Notes: generated by a model not told the origin, from the letters alone. A DNA stretch of 64,000 nt from Albibeggiatoa sp964388965 (GCA_964388965.1 CAYMCP010000004.1:1-64000), one strand, 5' to 3'; shown: positions 1 to 9,374, numbered from the stretch's first letter. Program-made: numbers and translations.

Positions 1-1431
1 CTTCTTATCAAAAGATTGGCTACTTAACCTAGATTTCAAATCGGTTCTATATTCAAACTGTATCGTGCGATTCAACGCATCCATGACCGCAATAATTCGA
101 TTTGCAGCATCATAAGTCAGTGTTGTAGTCGCGCCTGTTACATCCGTAATCGTGCTTAAACGTCCCGCTGCATCATAAGAAAGTTGAGATTCACGCCCTT
201 TTTCATCAATTACTGCCGTGACAAAACCATCAGTATAAACAAACTGTTGTGTTAAACCTGTTGGCGAAGTAATTGTGTCGATTTGCCCTGTTGGCGTATA
301 AGTAAATTGAGTGCTTTCTTGATTAGGATTGGTTATTTGTATGAGTAATTGATTGTCATAACTCAAGCTGGTAGTACGCTGCAAATTATCAGTTACCGCA
401 ATCAAATTATCATCAGCATCATATTGTATTTGTGCAGTTTGATTTTTAGCATTGGTGATTTGCGTTACATTACCGCGTGCATCATAAGTCAAACTCACGC
501 TATGACCATTTGCATCAATGCTGCTGATTAACAAATTATTATCGCTGTACTGATGAACTTGTTTCGCACCCAACGGATTGGTATAACTCAATAAATTGAA
601 ATTATTATCATATTTATAGACATGTTGTTGACCTGCTTTATCCGCATACGCAGAAACCAACGCATCAGGTTGATTATAATCATAAGCAAGTTGAATCGGT
701 GGGGTTTCAGGACTGGCATCATCTTGTTCAATCACACGTCCTGCAGCATCATAAGTATTCTTAAACAACAGTGTGCCATCACTTAAAGTTGCACTTTCAA
801 TCTGCCCATTTGCGGTATAAGTGAAACGGGTGCTATCGCCTAATACATCACGTATTTCAACTAATTGCTTATTGTTATCATAAGTTAATTGTACATTACG
901 CCCTAAATTATCAGAAACACGTTCTAACAAATCCAAATTATTATATTCATATTTCAAAAATACACTTGTAACAGGTTCAGTGATTTTTGCAATACGACCA
1001 CTATTTGCATAGCTTAAATTCAATTCTTGGTCATACTGATTGCGAATACTGGTTAATTTGCCTGTATCTCTAAATACATAAGTGGTTTTATTACGGATTA
1101 AATCATAACCACCGATTGAATTAGCAACCAAGTCATCAAATTGACATGCGGGATATTCACATTGATACGAGCCATCAGCTTGTTTAATATAAGTATTCTC
1201 ATAATTTTCAGACCAAAAAATATGAATATCACCATTGGCTAAAGTTTTTAAATAACCGTGCAATCCATTTAAATGCCAACCTTTACCTACAATAAATTCC
1301 TCAGTTAATAACGAGTTGTAACTTAATCTAAATTCAATTGGTAACACGCCTTTTACATCAAGCAATTTATAGCTGATTTCTTGTACGCCAGTACGGACAT
1401 TAACAGGGTCTCTGCAACTAAACCCGTGTTT
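1..1431 (-). CDS. RHS/YD-repeat protein core, partial, frameshifted from the gene upstream
   Basis: Open minus-strand frame running off the left edge (about 477 codons). It opens with the RHS entry motif DPVNVRTG, followed by an RHS N-terminal region and then many YD repeats (YDAAGR, YDARGN, YDNNLL-type units). RHS proteins are large surface or secreted polymorphic proteins whose beta-propeller or cocoon encloses a C-terminal effector; that end is outside the window. No start codon lies before the motif: the frame opens just after TGA 1432-1434, inside the end of the signal-peptide-bearing frame 1353-2990. The two are almost certainly one gene split by a -1 shift, real or an assembly error. 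The last ~17 codons (1-51) appear to be mobile-element sequence. Confidence 0.85.
31..51. repeat. MITE-1-type terminal repeat inside the RHS frame
   Basis: Bases 31-51, read on the minus strand, begin TATAGAACCGATTTGAAATC. This is the same end as at 6613 and nearly the same as at 5864. The RHS frame reads normally up to LNRTIQFEY and then enters this end (RTDLKSR). An element therefore probably inserted at a TA inside the RHS gene and continues beyond the left edge. Confidence 0.55.
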
Positions 1432-2990
1432 TCAGGACATTTAGGGCAGCTCACACCATTGGAACCACCTGTTGCGTTAAGACCATAAGGCGAACTATTA
1501 TTTTTATAATATGAAACGGCTGGATTGCCTACTTGAACTCGTCTTTTCACCATACTACTGCCAACATTTTGCTCATCATAAGCAGTTGCTGTCCAAGTGA
1601 TAAACGCATCTTTGGGATAATTGAATGTAAAGGTTGCCACTTCGCCGTCAGAAACACCTTGTTCAACGACGTTACCATCATCACCGCCTTTACCCGTAAA
1701 ATCCACACCGATTTTTTGTAAATTGCCGTCGGTATCTGTCGCTTTTAATTGAATTGTATAAGGTGCGTTCACGCCAACAGCATAAGGTGCATCAACAATT
1801 GTTAAACTTGGTGCAACATTAGGATTACCGACTTTCAATTGACCTGTTTTCATGTCACTTGCAAGCCCTTCACTGTCATAAGCAGTTGCTGTCCAAGTGA
1901 TATAAGCATCTTCAGGATAAACATAATCTAAACTGACCGTTTCACCAGAACTTGCACTGACACCTTTTACAACATTACCCTCTCCCGTAAAATCAACTTG
2001 AATATTATCTAAATTATCTTCGTCATCTATTGCTTGTAACTGAATAATGAAAGTTTCTGCAAAATTAATACTTTCTGGAGCTGCAATCAGTTCTAAACGA
2101 GGTGCAGTGTTTACGGTGGGTTCAGGCGTTGGTTCTGGGTCTATTGGCTCAGGTGTGGAGTCTGGTTCTACAGGGTCAGGCGTTGGCTCTGTAGGTTCAG
2201 AATCAGAAACATACAATAATCCAGATTTCGTAGCCTTTGCACTATCAGTATTTTTAACAATAACATCCCTATAACCTTTGGCAATGTCACCGCCACTTGC
2301 ATAAACAGCCAAAATTTCAATTTCTATTTTAGAATCTGAACTAGAAACAATACTGCCAAATTTGATACCACCAATATAAACGATAGGATTATCAGAGAAA
2401 TTTTCACCTGTAATAGTTAATGTCGTAGGACTTTGTCCAGCAAATAAAGAGGAAGGCTTAACACTAGTAATGTCTGGAGGTGGCGATGATGGTAATTTAA
2501 AAACATTAACTTTTGTGTAAAGTCTACTTCCTGAAGTAGGATGAGTATCATTATTTGATTGGTCAAGAATGACAAAAGAAATTTTAAATGTGCCTAACTG
2601 CATTGGGGCTTTAAATTTTACAGAAGCACGCCCAATATCACTACTCGCAATGCCAAATGAAGATTGAGATATATTTTTATTTTCTGAAACATAACCTGTT
2701 ACATTTGGTTCTATCTGAAGTACCTCAATATGATGATTACTAATATCACCACGAGAACCATCATTAAATAAATCTAAGCTGAATGTAACTAATTCTCCAC
2801 CTTGCGCTTGTATTACTTCAATAAAACCATTTTCCTCTATAGTATTATTTGTTGTATCTGTTTCCAGTTTTTCGTAAGTTTCGTTATGACATAAATAAGT
2901 CTCTGAGTCAGGCATACATTGAGCATACAACTGAAAAGAAAATAAACTAAGCAGTAAGATAAGAGATAATCGCATGATATTTATTCCCAA
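1353..2990 (-). CDS. Secreted IPT/TIG and Ig-like N-terminal part of the RHS protein
   Basis: 545 codons. It starts with a signal peptide (MRLSLILLLSLFSFQLYAQ). A ~140-residue region of unknown fold follows, then an IPT/TIG domain (about 165-260), a Pro/Glu/Thr linker rich in EPTPDP units, and two similar Ig/PKD-like repeats of ~95 residues, each with the motif ITWTATAYD. The last ~10 residues look out of frame: after GLVAE the sequence stops resembling an RHS junction, while the -1 frame resumes with DPVNVRTG. The protein is best read as the exported N-terminus of the RHS protein downstream. ATG at residue 6 (2975) is an equally good start because the signal peptide begins there. The function of the mature protein is unknown. 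Confidence 0.8.
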   Translation of the reverse strand: MGINIMRLSLILLLSLFSFQLYAQCMPDSETYLCHNETYEKLETDTTNNTIEENGFIEVIQAQGGELVTFSLDLFNDGSRGDISNHHIEVLQIEPNVTGYVSENKNISQSSFGIASSDIGRASVKFKAPMQLGTFKISFVILDQSNNDTHPTSGSRLYTKVNVFKLPSSPPPDITSVKPSSLFAGQSPTTLTITGENFSDNPIVYIGGIKFGSIVSSSDSKIEIEILAVYASGGDIAKGYRDVIVKNTDSAKATKSGLLYVSDSEPTEPTPDPVEPDSTPEPIDPEPTPEPTVNTAPRLELIAAPESINFAETFIIQLQAIDDEDNLDNIQVDFTGEGNVVKGVSASSGETVSLDYVYPEDAYITWTATAYDSEGLASDMKTGQLKVGNPNVAPSLTIVDAPYAVGVNAPYTIQLKATDTDGNLQKIGVDFTGKGGDDGNVVEQGVSDGEVATFTFNYPKDAFITWTATAYDEQNVGSSMVKRRVQVGNPAVSYYKNNSSPYGLNATGGSNGVSCPKCPENTGLVAETLLMSVLAYKKSAINCLM

Positions 2991-3077
2991 AATGGTTAGT
3001 TAAAGACTAATTAAAGCAAACAAATACACATAAATCAAGGTGGTTTTCAAAAGCTATTTCAGGTGCTTATTGTTTTA

Positions 3078-3179
3078 TCACATAATGCTACTTGCAAGAT
3101 ACTCCATAAAATTAATAAGCTCTTGTTGTGCATTCGGTGGCAATGCCTCAAAATCTTCAACAAATTGTGATTGATTCAT
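3078..3179 (-). CDS. 33-residue small protein, DUF2281-like
   Basis: A short minus-strand reading frame of 33 codons, starting MNQSQFVEDFEALPP and ending MEYLASSIM. The pattern FxxLPPxxQQExxxFxEYL resembles the N-terminal helix region of DUF2281-type small proteins, some of which are antitoxin-like. An AGAGG ribosome binding site about 10 bases upstream supports translation. It lies between the RHS gene and the CAP-domain gene, both on the same strand. No toxin partner is visible. It may be a truncated relic rather than a complete family member, and its function is unknown. Confidence 0.5.
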   Translation of the reverse strand: MNQSQFVEDFEALPPNAQQELINFMEYLASSIM

Positions 3180-3330
3180 TTCTTAAAAACCTCTGACAAA
3201 GTAAAGCAGATAAATGCTTATAAATCAAGGGATTTTCAATATTGAGCAGGGTTCAGATTGTAGGGTTTGATGTAAAGAACTCATAATACCGATCTAAGTA
3301 TATAAATTTTAACGTAGCTAATTCCTTCGA

Positions 3331-3408
3331 TCTCACATTGAGCAGCTTGTTTTTAACCTCTTGATTTTTAAACTCAAAAAGTTAGAAAGGCAACTACCCA
3401 ATGTGAGA
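3331..3408. repeat. 10-bp perfect inverted repeat with a 58-bp spacer
   Basis: TCTCACATTG at 3331-3340 is matched by CAATGTGAGA at 3399-3408. The pair lies immediately downstream of the CAP-domain gene stop. The left arm with its extension (CTCACATTGAGCA) recurs near 15767. It could be the ends of a small element or a weak terminator-like fold. Confidence 0.45.
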
Positions 3409-3422
3409 GTTTAAAACCTCTA

Positions 3423-5688
3423 TTAGTTTTTACTAGACCATTTTAAGGTGCGAGAATCACCCTCTTGTAAATACAAATCAGCGTGCAATTTAGAAGAACC
3501 AACTGAGCCATACGTGTCACCAAAATATAAATTTACATTAACCTGCTGTGGCGAGGCAACGTAAAATGCGCCAAATCCTGCACTTGAACCGCTTGTTTTT
3601 CTGTCAATCCAACCGCCAACATTCACACCACCAGAAAAGCTACTAGCATTAACACTAATGCCCGATAAACCGCGTGGAACATTATCTTGACTTAACACTT
3701 CAGCAACGTAAAATCCCGGTGCCAACACGTCAGTTGTAACGAGTGAGCCTGATTTAACTATATCGGAAAACAATACAACATCATTTGATTTAATGCGTAC
3801 TAATACGTTTTCAGCAATACCTAAATATTCATACGGCGTTAAATTTACCGCTTCATAATCACTAATGTAAAAACCGACAAATCCGGGTACATTACCATTT
3901 TCTTTTAGAATCGCACCCGCATTAAAACCACCCGGGTTATAACCCGCAGTCGTATTCAGTGAAATACCCCAAAAACCTTCCGTACCTCCCTCTGGCAATT
4001 CAATTGTCATAACATAAAAGCCTTCTTGTTCAACATTTAAGGTATAAGTACAACTCGCATCCGTACACACTCCCGTTGTTGAATCATCTTTGTNNNNNNN
4101 NNNNNNNNNNNNNNNNNNNNNNNNNNNNNNNNNNNNNNNNNNNNNNNNNNNNNNNNNNNNNNNNNNNNNNNNNNNNNNNNNNNNNNNNNNNNNCATCGGT
4201 GGTTGAATCATCTTTGTCGTCGGTGGTTGAATCATCTTTGTCGTCGGTGGTTGAATCATCTTTGTCATCGGTGGTTGAATCATCTTTGTCATCGGTGGTT
4301 GAATCATCTTTGTCGTCGGTGGTTGAATCATCTTTGTCGTCGGTAGTTGAATCATCATTATTTGTTGTATTTAAGCCTACACTGTCCATCTCATCACCAA
4401 CATCCATTAAAGTGTTACTTACAAGTTGTGCAGTACTATCAATCTGGATTGAAAATTCACGCCCATCACTAAAAGAAAATGTAGTAAGATTGCCGTTCTC
4501 ACCTGTCAAGTTCAATTTTAAAGTACTACTGTCAATAATGCTCGGATTGACGACCATGCCATGCGAATAACTCCAGCGGACTTGGCTTGCAGTATCGGTT
4601 ATTGAACGCAACGGAAAATATACAGCAAATTCAGAATTAAAAGGAACGCTTATAGTTTGACCTTGACTGACAGTGTATAAGGGTACACCCAATTGGCGTG
4701 TATTAAATTCCCATGCTAAATTTTTAGTTTCTGTCGTACCGTTAATTAATTGCGCACTGTAGGTCAATTCGACACGATAACGAGTATTCCACTCTAAACG
4801 TTCTAGTGGAAATAATGCGTACTCTAAATTAGAAAATTTACCATTAGGATCGGTTGCAGCATTTAACTCACGAGTCGAAGTTAATTGCATATTGTCTTTA
4901 TCGCGGTAAATGCTGAAGTTGGAAACAGCAACACTTTCATAAGTCAACGGATTAAATTGAATCGAGACAGGATAGCCAGAAATAGAATAATCTGGTAGTG
5001 GATCGGGTGATTCTTCAGTAAAAATAGGTTGAATGTCAGTTGCGTTATTATTAGGCCATAAAACGATATTTGGATTTAAACCAATCGCTGTATCGCGCGT
5101 CGTTTCGTAAGTTTCTTGACCTACTGCGAAATCAGGATCATTTGGACAAGGATTGTAATAAATACGTGAAGTTGTATCTGTTTCACCTTTACACAATTCA
5201 TGAAAACCGGCATTGGACATGTTATATACATAACGTGCATCACCCGCTTCTAACAACGATACACGACTAATACCGACACCAATAGCAGTAATAGCAAAAT
5301 CTAAAAAGCCAAAACGATGGTAAATTGCTGACATCAATCCATCAATTGAGCTTTTATAATCTTGATCGCCCGCCGATATATTTTCAGAAACGCTATTAGA
5401 TAAATAACCCGCATATAACGCACGATCACCTACTGATACGCCAGTAAAACCTTTATCTCCAGACGTTTCACCATGTCCATAAGTTTGGTTCAATATCAAG
5501 TATTCAGCATGATTTGCAGCAGATTGTTGTAATAAATCATTTTTCGATAATCCTATCATATCGGTTTGTTGACGAAGCTGATTAATGTAGGTGTAAGCAC
5601 CATCCAAATCAGCACCATCGTTTACAATCTCTGCTTGCGCCGGTATGGCGACTAATAGCAAGATTGGTAATAAGCTCAAATGTAACAT
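3423..5688 (-). CDS. Secreted CAP/SCP-domain protein with DDKDDSTT repeats, interrupted by an assembly gap
   Basis: The chosen start, ATG at 5688, begins a clear signal peptide (MLHLSLLPILLLVAIPAQA); a further 25 codons upstream are open but have no signal. A CAP/SCP domain follows (residues ~15-160 of the mature protein) with conserved His and Glu in HAEYL, YGHGE and VSENISAG. After a ~200-residue Ig-like region come at least six perfect 8-residue DDKDDSTT units (24 bp). The N gap 4094-4193 falls inside these repeats and breaks the frame. Beyond it is a ~215-residue C-terminal region made of two related ~100-residue modules with GISxN and GFGAFY/GFVGFY motifs. CAP proteins are extracellular; the substrate is not inferable. 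Confidence 0.85.
4094..4193. other. Assembly gap of 100 N
   Basis: Exactly 100 unknown bases lie inside a tandem 24-bp repeat. The round number implies a placeholder of unknown true length. The frame is restored only if the real gap length differs from 100 by the right amount modulo 3. Confidence 0.98.
4194..4355. repeat. 24-bp tandem repeat coding for DDKDDSTT
   Basis: At least six 24-bp units, differing only at silent third positions, run from the gap edge to about 4355, with one further partial unit on the far side of the gap. The repeat is open in several frames on both strands, which creates spurious reading frames there. Confidence 0.9.
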
Positions 5689-5863
5689 AATTTTTCTCAC
5701 TGAATTGTGGTGTTGTATAGTGTAGTTTAATTTAATTTTTATATTAAACAATACCATCATCAAAGATTAGCAAAAAATGAGCAGTTAGAGCAGAAAATAA
5801 AGTGCATAAATCCATATTCACTTATTTTTCATCATCATTAACCGCAAGATGAGCCGATAAGTC

Positions 5864-6613
5864 TATAGAACCCATTTGAAATCTAAAATGGTGTTAAATT
5901 TGTTTAAATTTGTTACGATGCAAGCGTATTTTGACCGCAAATATCGTTCTCGGATAGACTCTTTAGGAAGTTAAGCGATGTTACTAGCCCATAAAATCGA
6001 GCTCCAACGCAAAAAAGAAAGAGAAAAACTCAAATCGTCGAGCGAGAGTCAAACTCAAGATTCAGAAACTTCATTTTCGGATTGCAAAACAACGAGCAGC
6101 TATTGCGCATCAACTTTCTCATTACTTGACAAAAACTTTTGACCGGATTGTACTTGAAGATTTAAATGTCAAAGGCATGTTGAAGAATAGTAAGTTAAGT
6201 CGAGCAATAACGGATGTTGGTTTTGGGATGCTACGGCAATTCATTGAATACAAAGCAAAATTAAGAAACTGCGCTGTCTTTATAGTCATTATAGCCGATA
6301 GATTTTTTCCCAGCAGTAAAACTTGTTGTCATTGCGGAACGATTAAATCAGCTTTAACATTGGCAGATAGAATTTATCATTGTGGTTTAGTTATCGACCG
6401 TGATTTGAATGCTGCCAACGTACTGAATAACGATAGTCGTTATCGTTGCGACAAGAACCAGCGAGACTTTAAACGCACGGAAGAGTCATTTAAGACTTGA
6501 TTTATCAAGCAATTACGTTGACGATGTGAATAACGTTCGTATTTTTGCAAACGCTTAACGATATTTTTAATCTGAAAACAGGTCAGTTTTAAAGATGTCA
6601 AATCGGTTCTATA
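5864..6613. mobile_element. 750-bp element with MITE-1-type ends enclosing a TnpB remnant
   Basis: The left end TATAGAACCCATTTGAAATC (5864-5883) and the right end, reverse complement TATAGAACCGATTTGACATC (6594-6613), match at 18 of 20 positions, with TA on both sides. Between them lies a decayed tnpB. The same ends bound the short non-coding MITE-1 copies in this window. A second copy of the left ~50 bp is at 13256. Genuine IS200/IS605 elements lack terminal inverted repeats, so the tnpB may be cargo, or the ends may be a later flanking family. Confidence 0.55.
5978..6500 (+). pseudogene. TnpB (IS200/IS605-type OrfB) remnant
   Basis: The TnpB-like N-terminus MLLAHKIEL is at 5978. The rest of the N-terminal half is missing and the frame is broken. 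From about 6039 another frame resumes with helical sequence (RIAKQRAAIAHQLSHYL), then VLEDLNVKGM (RuvC-II region with its Glu), a zinc finger with CCHCG but only one further visible Cys (YHCG), and DRDLNAANVL (RuvC-III Asp). About 170-190 residues of a normal ~370-residue TnpB are absent. The 124-codon piece 6126-6500 is still open but could not encode a working nuclease. No TnpA is nearby. Confidence 0.8.
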
Positions 6614-6645
6614 ATGCTGATCATGAAAAAGCAGAGATGGATAAC

Positions 6646-7632
6646 ATGAAAAAAACGGTACTTGTTGTTGGTGGTGCAGGTTATATTGGTTCTCACATGG
6701 TTAAAATGCTGTTAGAGCAAGATTGCCAAGTTGTCGTATTAGATAATTTATCCAATGGTTATCGAGACGCAGTTGTTGGTGGTGATTTTGTTTTTGCTGA
6801 TTTGGGTGATAAAGCTAATTTAGCATACCTTTTTGAAGCCTACCCATTTGACAGTGTTATGCACTTTGCGTCATTCATTCAAGTGGGCGAATCCGTACAA
6901 AATCCAAGCATTTATTATCAAAATAATGTTGCTAATACTTTGAATTTATTGGATACAATGATTAAATATGAGGTTAAAAACTTTATTTTTTCCTCTACAG
7001 CAGCTATTTTTGGCGAACCTCAAACTGTGCCATTGGATGAAACTCATCCTAAAAATCCAATCAATCCTTACGGTTTATCGAAATTGATGGTTGAGCAAAT
7101 TTTACATGATTATGAGTCCGCTTATGACTTACGTGCAATTTGTTTACGTTATTTTAATGCGGCAGGTGCAGACCCAGAAGGTCAATTAGGTGAGCGACAT
7201 GTTCCTGAAACGCATTTGATTCCTCTGGTATTACAAGCAGCTAATCAACGCCGTGAACAAATTACAATTTTCGGACAAGATTATGATACACCAGATGGAA
7301 CTTGCATCAGGGATTACATTCATATCAATGACTTATGTCAAGCACATTGGTTGGGATTGCAACAATTATGGCAAGATGGCTCATCGGCGGCTTATAATTT
7401 GGGTAATGGTGAAGGATTTTCTGTGCGCGAAGTGATTGACGTGGCAAAAAAAGTAACTGGTAAACCGATCCCAATTGTTGAAGGACTACGACGTGAAGGT
7501 GATCCCGCACGTTTAGTTGCAGATGCTAGCTTGGCTAAAACTTGTTTGGACTGGAAACCGCAATTTACTGATTTAGAAGTAATTATCCGTCATGCGTGGG
7601 CGTGGGAACAGCAACACGGTGTGAAATGGTAA
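6646..7632 (+). CDS. galE: UDP-glucose 4-epimerase
   Basis: 328 aa from ATG 6646, the usual GalE length. It interconverts UDP-glucose and UDP-galactose in the cytoplasm for polysaccharide precursors. The Rossmann glycine motif GGAGYIGSH is at residues ~9-17, a Ser/Thr catalytic region at FSSTAAIFGEP, and YGLSK supplies the Tyr/Lys pair. The C-terminal sugar-binding part contains RDYIHINDLCQAH. The frame extends upstream to ATG 6595, but those 17 residues derive from the end of a mobile element and have no counterpart in GalE. ATG 6637 is another candidate. It is followed by a weak hairpin and T-rich tract before rpe. Confidence 0.93.
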   Translation: MKKTVLVVGGAGYIGSHMVKMLLEQDCQVVVLDNLSNGYRDAVVGGDFVFADLGDKANLAYLFEAYPFDSVMHFASFIQVGESVQNPSIYYQNNVANTLNLLDTMIKYEVKNFIFSSTAAIFGEPQTVPLDETHPKNPINPYGLSKLMVEQILHDYESAYDLRAICLRYFNAAGADPEGQLGERHVPETHLIPLVLQAANQRREQITIFGQDYDTPDGTCIRDYIHINDLCQAHWLGLQQLWQDGSSAAYNLGNGEGFSVREVIDVAKKVTGKPIPIVEGLRREGDPARLVADASLAKTCLDWKPQFTDLEVIIRHAWAWEQQHGVKW

Positions 7633-7727
7633 GTTAGATTTAAATCATCTGTAAATGGCGATTTCCATTTTAGAAATTTTTATTTTTTAATGAATTGACA
7701 ATATGAGATTTACTTTCGTTTGTCGAA

Positions 7728-7733
7728 TATAAT
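7728..7733 (+). promoter_or_regulatory. Possible -10 box upstream of rpe
   Basis: A TATAAT hexamer lies 46 bases before the rpe start, in the galE-rpe gap. The nearest TTGACA is 27 bases further upstream, too far for a normal sigma-70 spacing, so only the -10 is supported. Confidence 0.3.
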
Positions 7734-7778
7734 ACTATTGTTTTCTCGAATAATAAACTCACACCAAAGGAGAATTTC

Positions 7779-8453
7779 ATGACAAATTACTTAATAGCCC
7801 CTTCGATATTATCGGCTGACTTTGCGCGCTTAGGTGAGGAAGTTGATAATGTGTTGGCAAGTGGTGCTGACATTGTACATTTTGACGTGATGGATAACCA
7901 CTATGTACCCAATTTGACAATTGGTCCTTTAATTTGTAGTGCATTGCGTAAACATGGTGTAACCGCTGATATTGATGTGCATTTAATGGTTAAACCAGTA
8001 GATCGAATTATTCCAGATTTTGCACAAGCTGGCGCAAGCTACATTACTTTTCATCCTGAAGGCTCAGAGCATATTGATCGCTCTTTGCAATTAATTCGTG
8101 ATAACGGCTGCAAATCGGGTTTAGTTTTTAACCCAGCCACACCTTTAAGTCATTTAGAGTATGTAATGGATAAAGTCGATATGATATTGATCATGTCAGT
8201 CAATCCCGGTTTTGGTGGTCAAAGTTTTATTCCGACTGCGTTAGATAAATTACGTCAAGCACGTAAAATGATTGATGAAAGTGGTTTAAATATTCGTTTA
8301 GAAATTGATGGCGGTGTCAAAATTAATAATATTCGTGAGATTGCGGAAGCAGGTGCTGATACATTTGTCGCAGGCTCTGCTATTTTCGGTACGGATGATT
8401 ATAAGATAACAATTGATAAAATGCGGGCTGAATTAGCCAAAGTAGGTGCATAA
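7779..8453 (+). CDS. rpe: Ribulose-phosphate 3-epimerase
   Basis: 224 aa TIM-barrel enzyme converting ribulose 5-phosphate to xylulose 5-phosphate in the pentose phosphate or Calvin cycle. Family motifs are visible in order: APSILSADFARLG near the N-terminus, HFDVMDNHYVPN (metal and catalytic Asp), HLMVKP, MSVNPGFGGQ and the catalytic EIDGGV region. A strong AAAGGAG ribosome site lies 8 bases before the ATG. The stop overlaps the ATG of gph (TAATGG), so the two are translationally coupled. The rpe-gph pairing is common in proteobacteria, often near trp or cbb genes. Confidence 0.96.
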   Translation: MTNYLIAPSILSADFARLGEEVDNVLASGADIVHFDVMDNHYVPNLTIGPLICSALRKHGVTADIDVHLMVKPVDRIIPDFAQAGASYITFHPEGSEHIDRSLQLIRDNGCKSGLVFNPATPLSHLEYVMDKVDMILIMSVNPGFGGQSFIPTALDKLRQARKMIDESGLNIRLEIDGGVKINNIREIAEAGADTFVAGSAIFGTDDYKITIDKMRAELAKVGA

Positions 8454-9133
8454 TGGCTTACTCTCCTAGCTTAGTTTTAATCGATTTGGATGGTACGTTG
8501 GTTGATAGTGTGCCAGACCTTTCTTATGCCGTTGATCACATGATGATGGCGTTAGAAATGCCACAGCATGGTGAGCAGAAAGTACGTCAATGGGTCGGTA
8601 ATGGTATTGAAAAATTAGTTAAACGCGCATTGACGGATGACATGGACGCAGAGCCTGAAACGGATTTATTTGAACAAGGATTGCGGATTTTTAAAGGCAG
8701 TTATGCAGAGTGTAATGGTCGTCATAGTGTGTTGTATGACGGGGTTCAAGAAGGTTTGGATTGGTTAAAACAAGAGGGTTTTACAATAGCTTGCATTACT
8801 AATAAAGCCCAACAATTCACGGTACCATTATTAGAGAAATTGAATGTTTGGGATTATTTTCAATTGGTTATTAGCGGTGATAGCTTGCCTAAGAAAAAAC
8901 CAGACCCTATGCCGTTATTACATTGTGCTGCACATTTTTCAGTCAAACCCAGTCAGGCGTTGATGCTTGGGGATTCCATGACGGATGTGAAGGCGGCGCG
9001 GAATGCGGAATTTGGCGCAATAATTTGTGTCACTTATGGGTATAATCACGGTGTTGATATTCGGGAAGCTAGTCCCGATGCTGTGATTGATTCTTTTGTG
9101 CAATTGCCTGAATTATTACAAAAACCTGCTTAA
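8453..9133 (+). CDS. gph: Phosphoglycolate phosphatase
   Basis: 226 aa HAD-superfamily hydrolase. Motif I is DLDGTLVDS with the nucleophilic Asp at residues ~11-13, a Thr in ITNKA forms motif II, a Lys in KKKPDP forms motif III, and GDSMTDVKAA is motif IV. It dephosphorylates 2-phosphoglycolate, formed by Rubisco oxygenation or DNA repair. It overlaps the rpe stop by one base. HAD specificity cannot be proven from sequence, but gene order and length agree with Gph. Confidence 0.92.
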   Translation: MAYSPSLVLIDLDGTLVDSVPDLSYAVDHMMMALEMPQHGEQKVRQWVGNGIEKLVKRALTDDMDAEPETDLFEQGLRIFKGSYAECNGRHSVLYDGVQEGLDWLKQEGFTIACITNKAQQFTVPLLEKLNVWDYFQLVISGDSLPKKKPDPMPLLHCAAHFSVKPSQALMLGDSMTDVKAARNAEFGAIICVTYGYNHGVDIREASPDAVIDSFVQLPELLQKPA

Positions 9134-9147
9134 TATTTTATTCGACG

Positions 9148-9193
9148 GGAGTGCAAAACTTGTTTTGCCCGTGCAGAATAAATTCCGCACTCC
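9148..9193. terminator. Nested hairpin between convergent gph and ccoP
   Basis: GGAGTGC (9148-9154) pairs with GCACTCC (9187-9193). Inside are two smaller stems, CAAAAC/GTTTTG and GAAT/ATTC. There is no long T run. It lies just after gph and could act as a bidirectional terminator or be a REP-like repeat. Confidence 0.45.
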
Positions 9194-9374
9194 TGAATGT
9201 CTCAATTGCAAAATGGTATTTCGTCGTTATCTGATTTGAATAGCCAAAAATCCTAATGCGACTGACTCGGCATATCGCTAGAGCGAGATCAGTAGCATTT
9301 GATTTAAACCGTTTACTTATCAGTTGAAACATAGCAAGAAAGCACGACCAAAAGTACTTTCCTGCATAGAAAAA

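Noticed and set aside
4076..4570. Plus-strand reading frame across the N gap
   Set aside because: Only a shadow of the 24-bp repeat, which is open in several frames; no start signal or family resemblance.
6595..6645. Upstream start of galE (17 extra residues)
   Set aside because: These residues derive from a mobile-element end and precede the Rossmann strand that begins GalE proteins.
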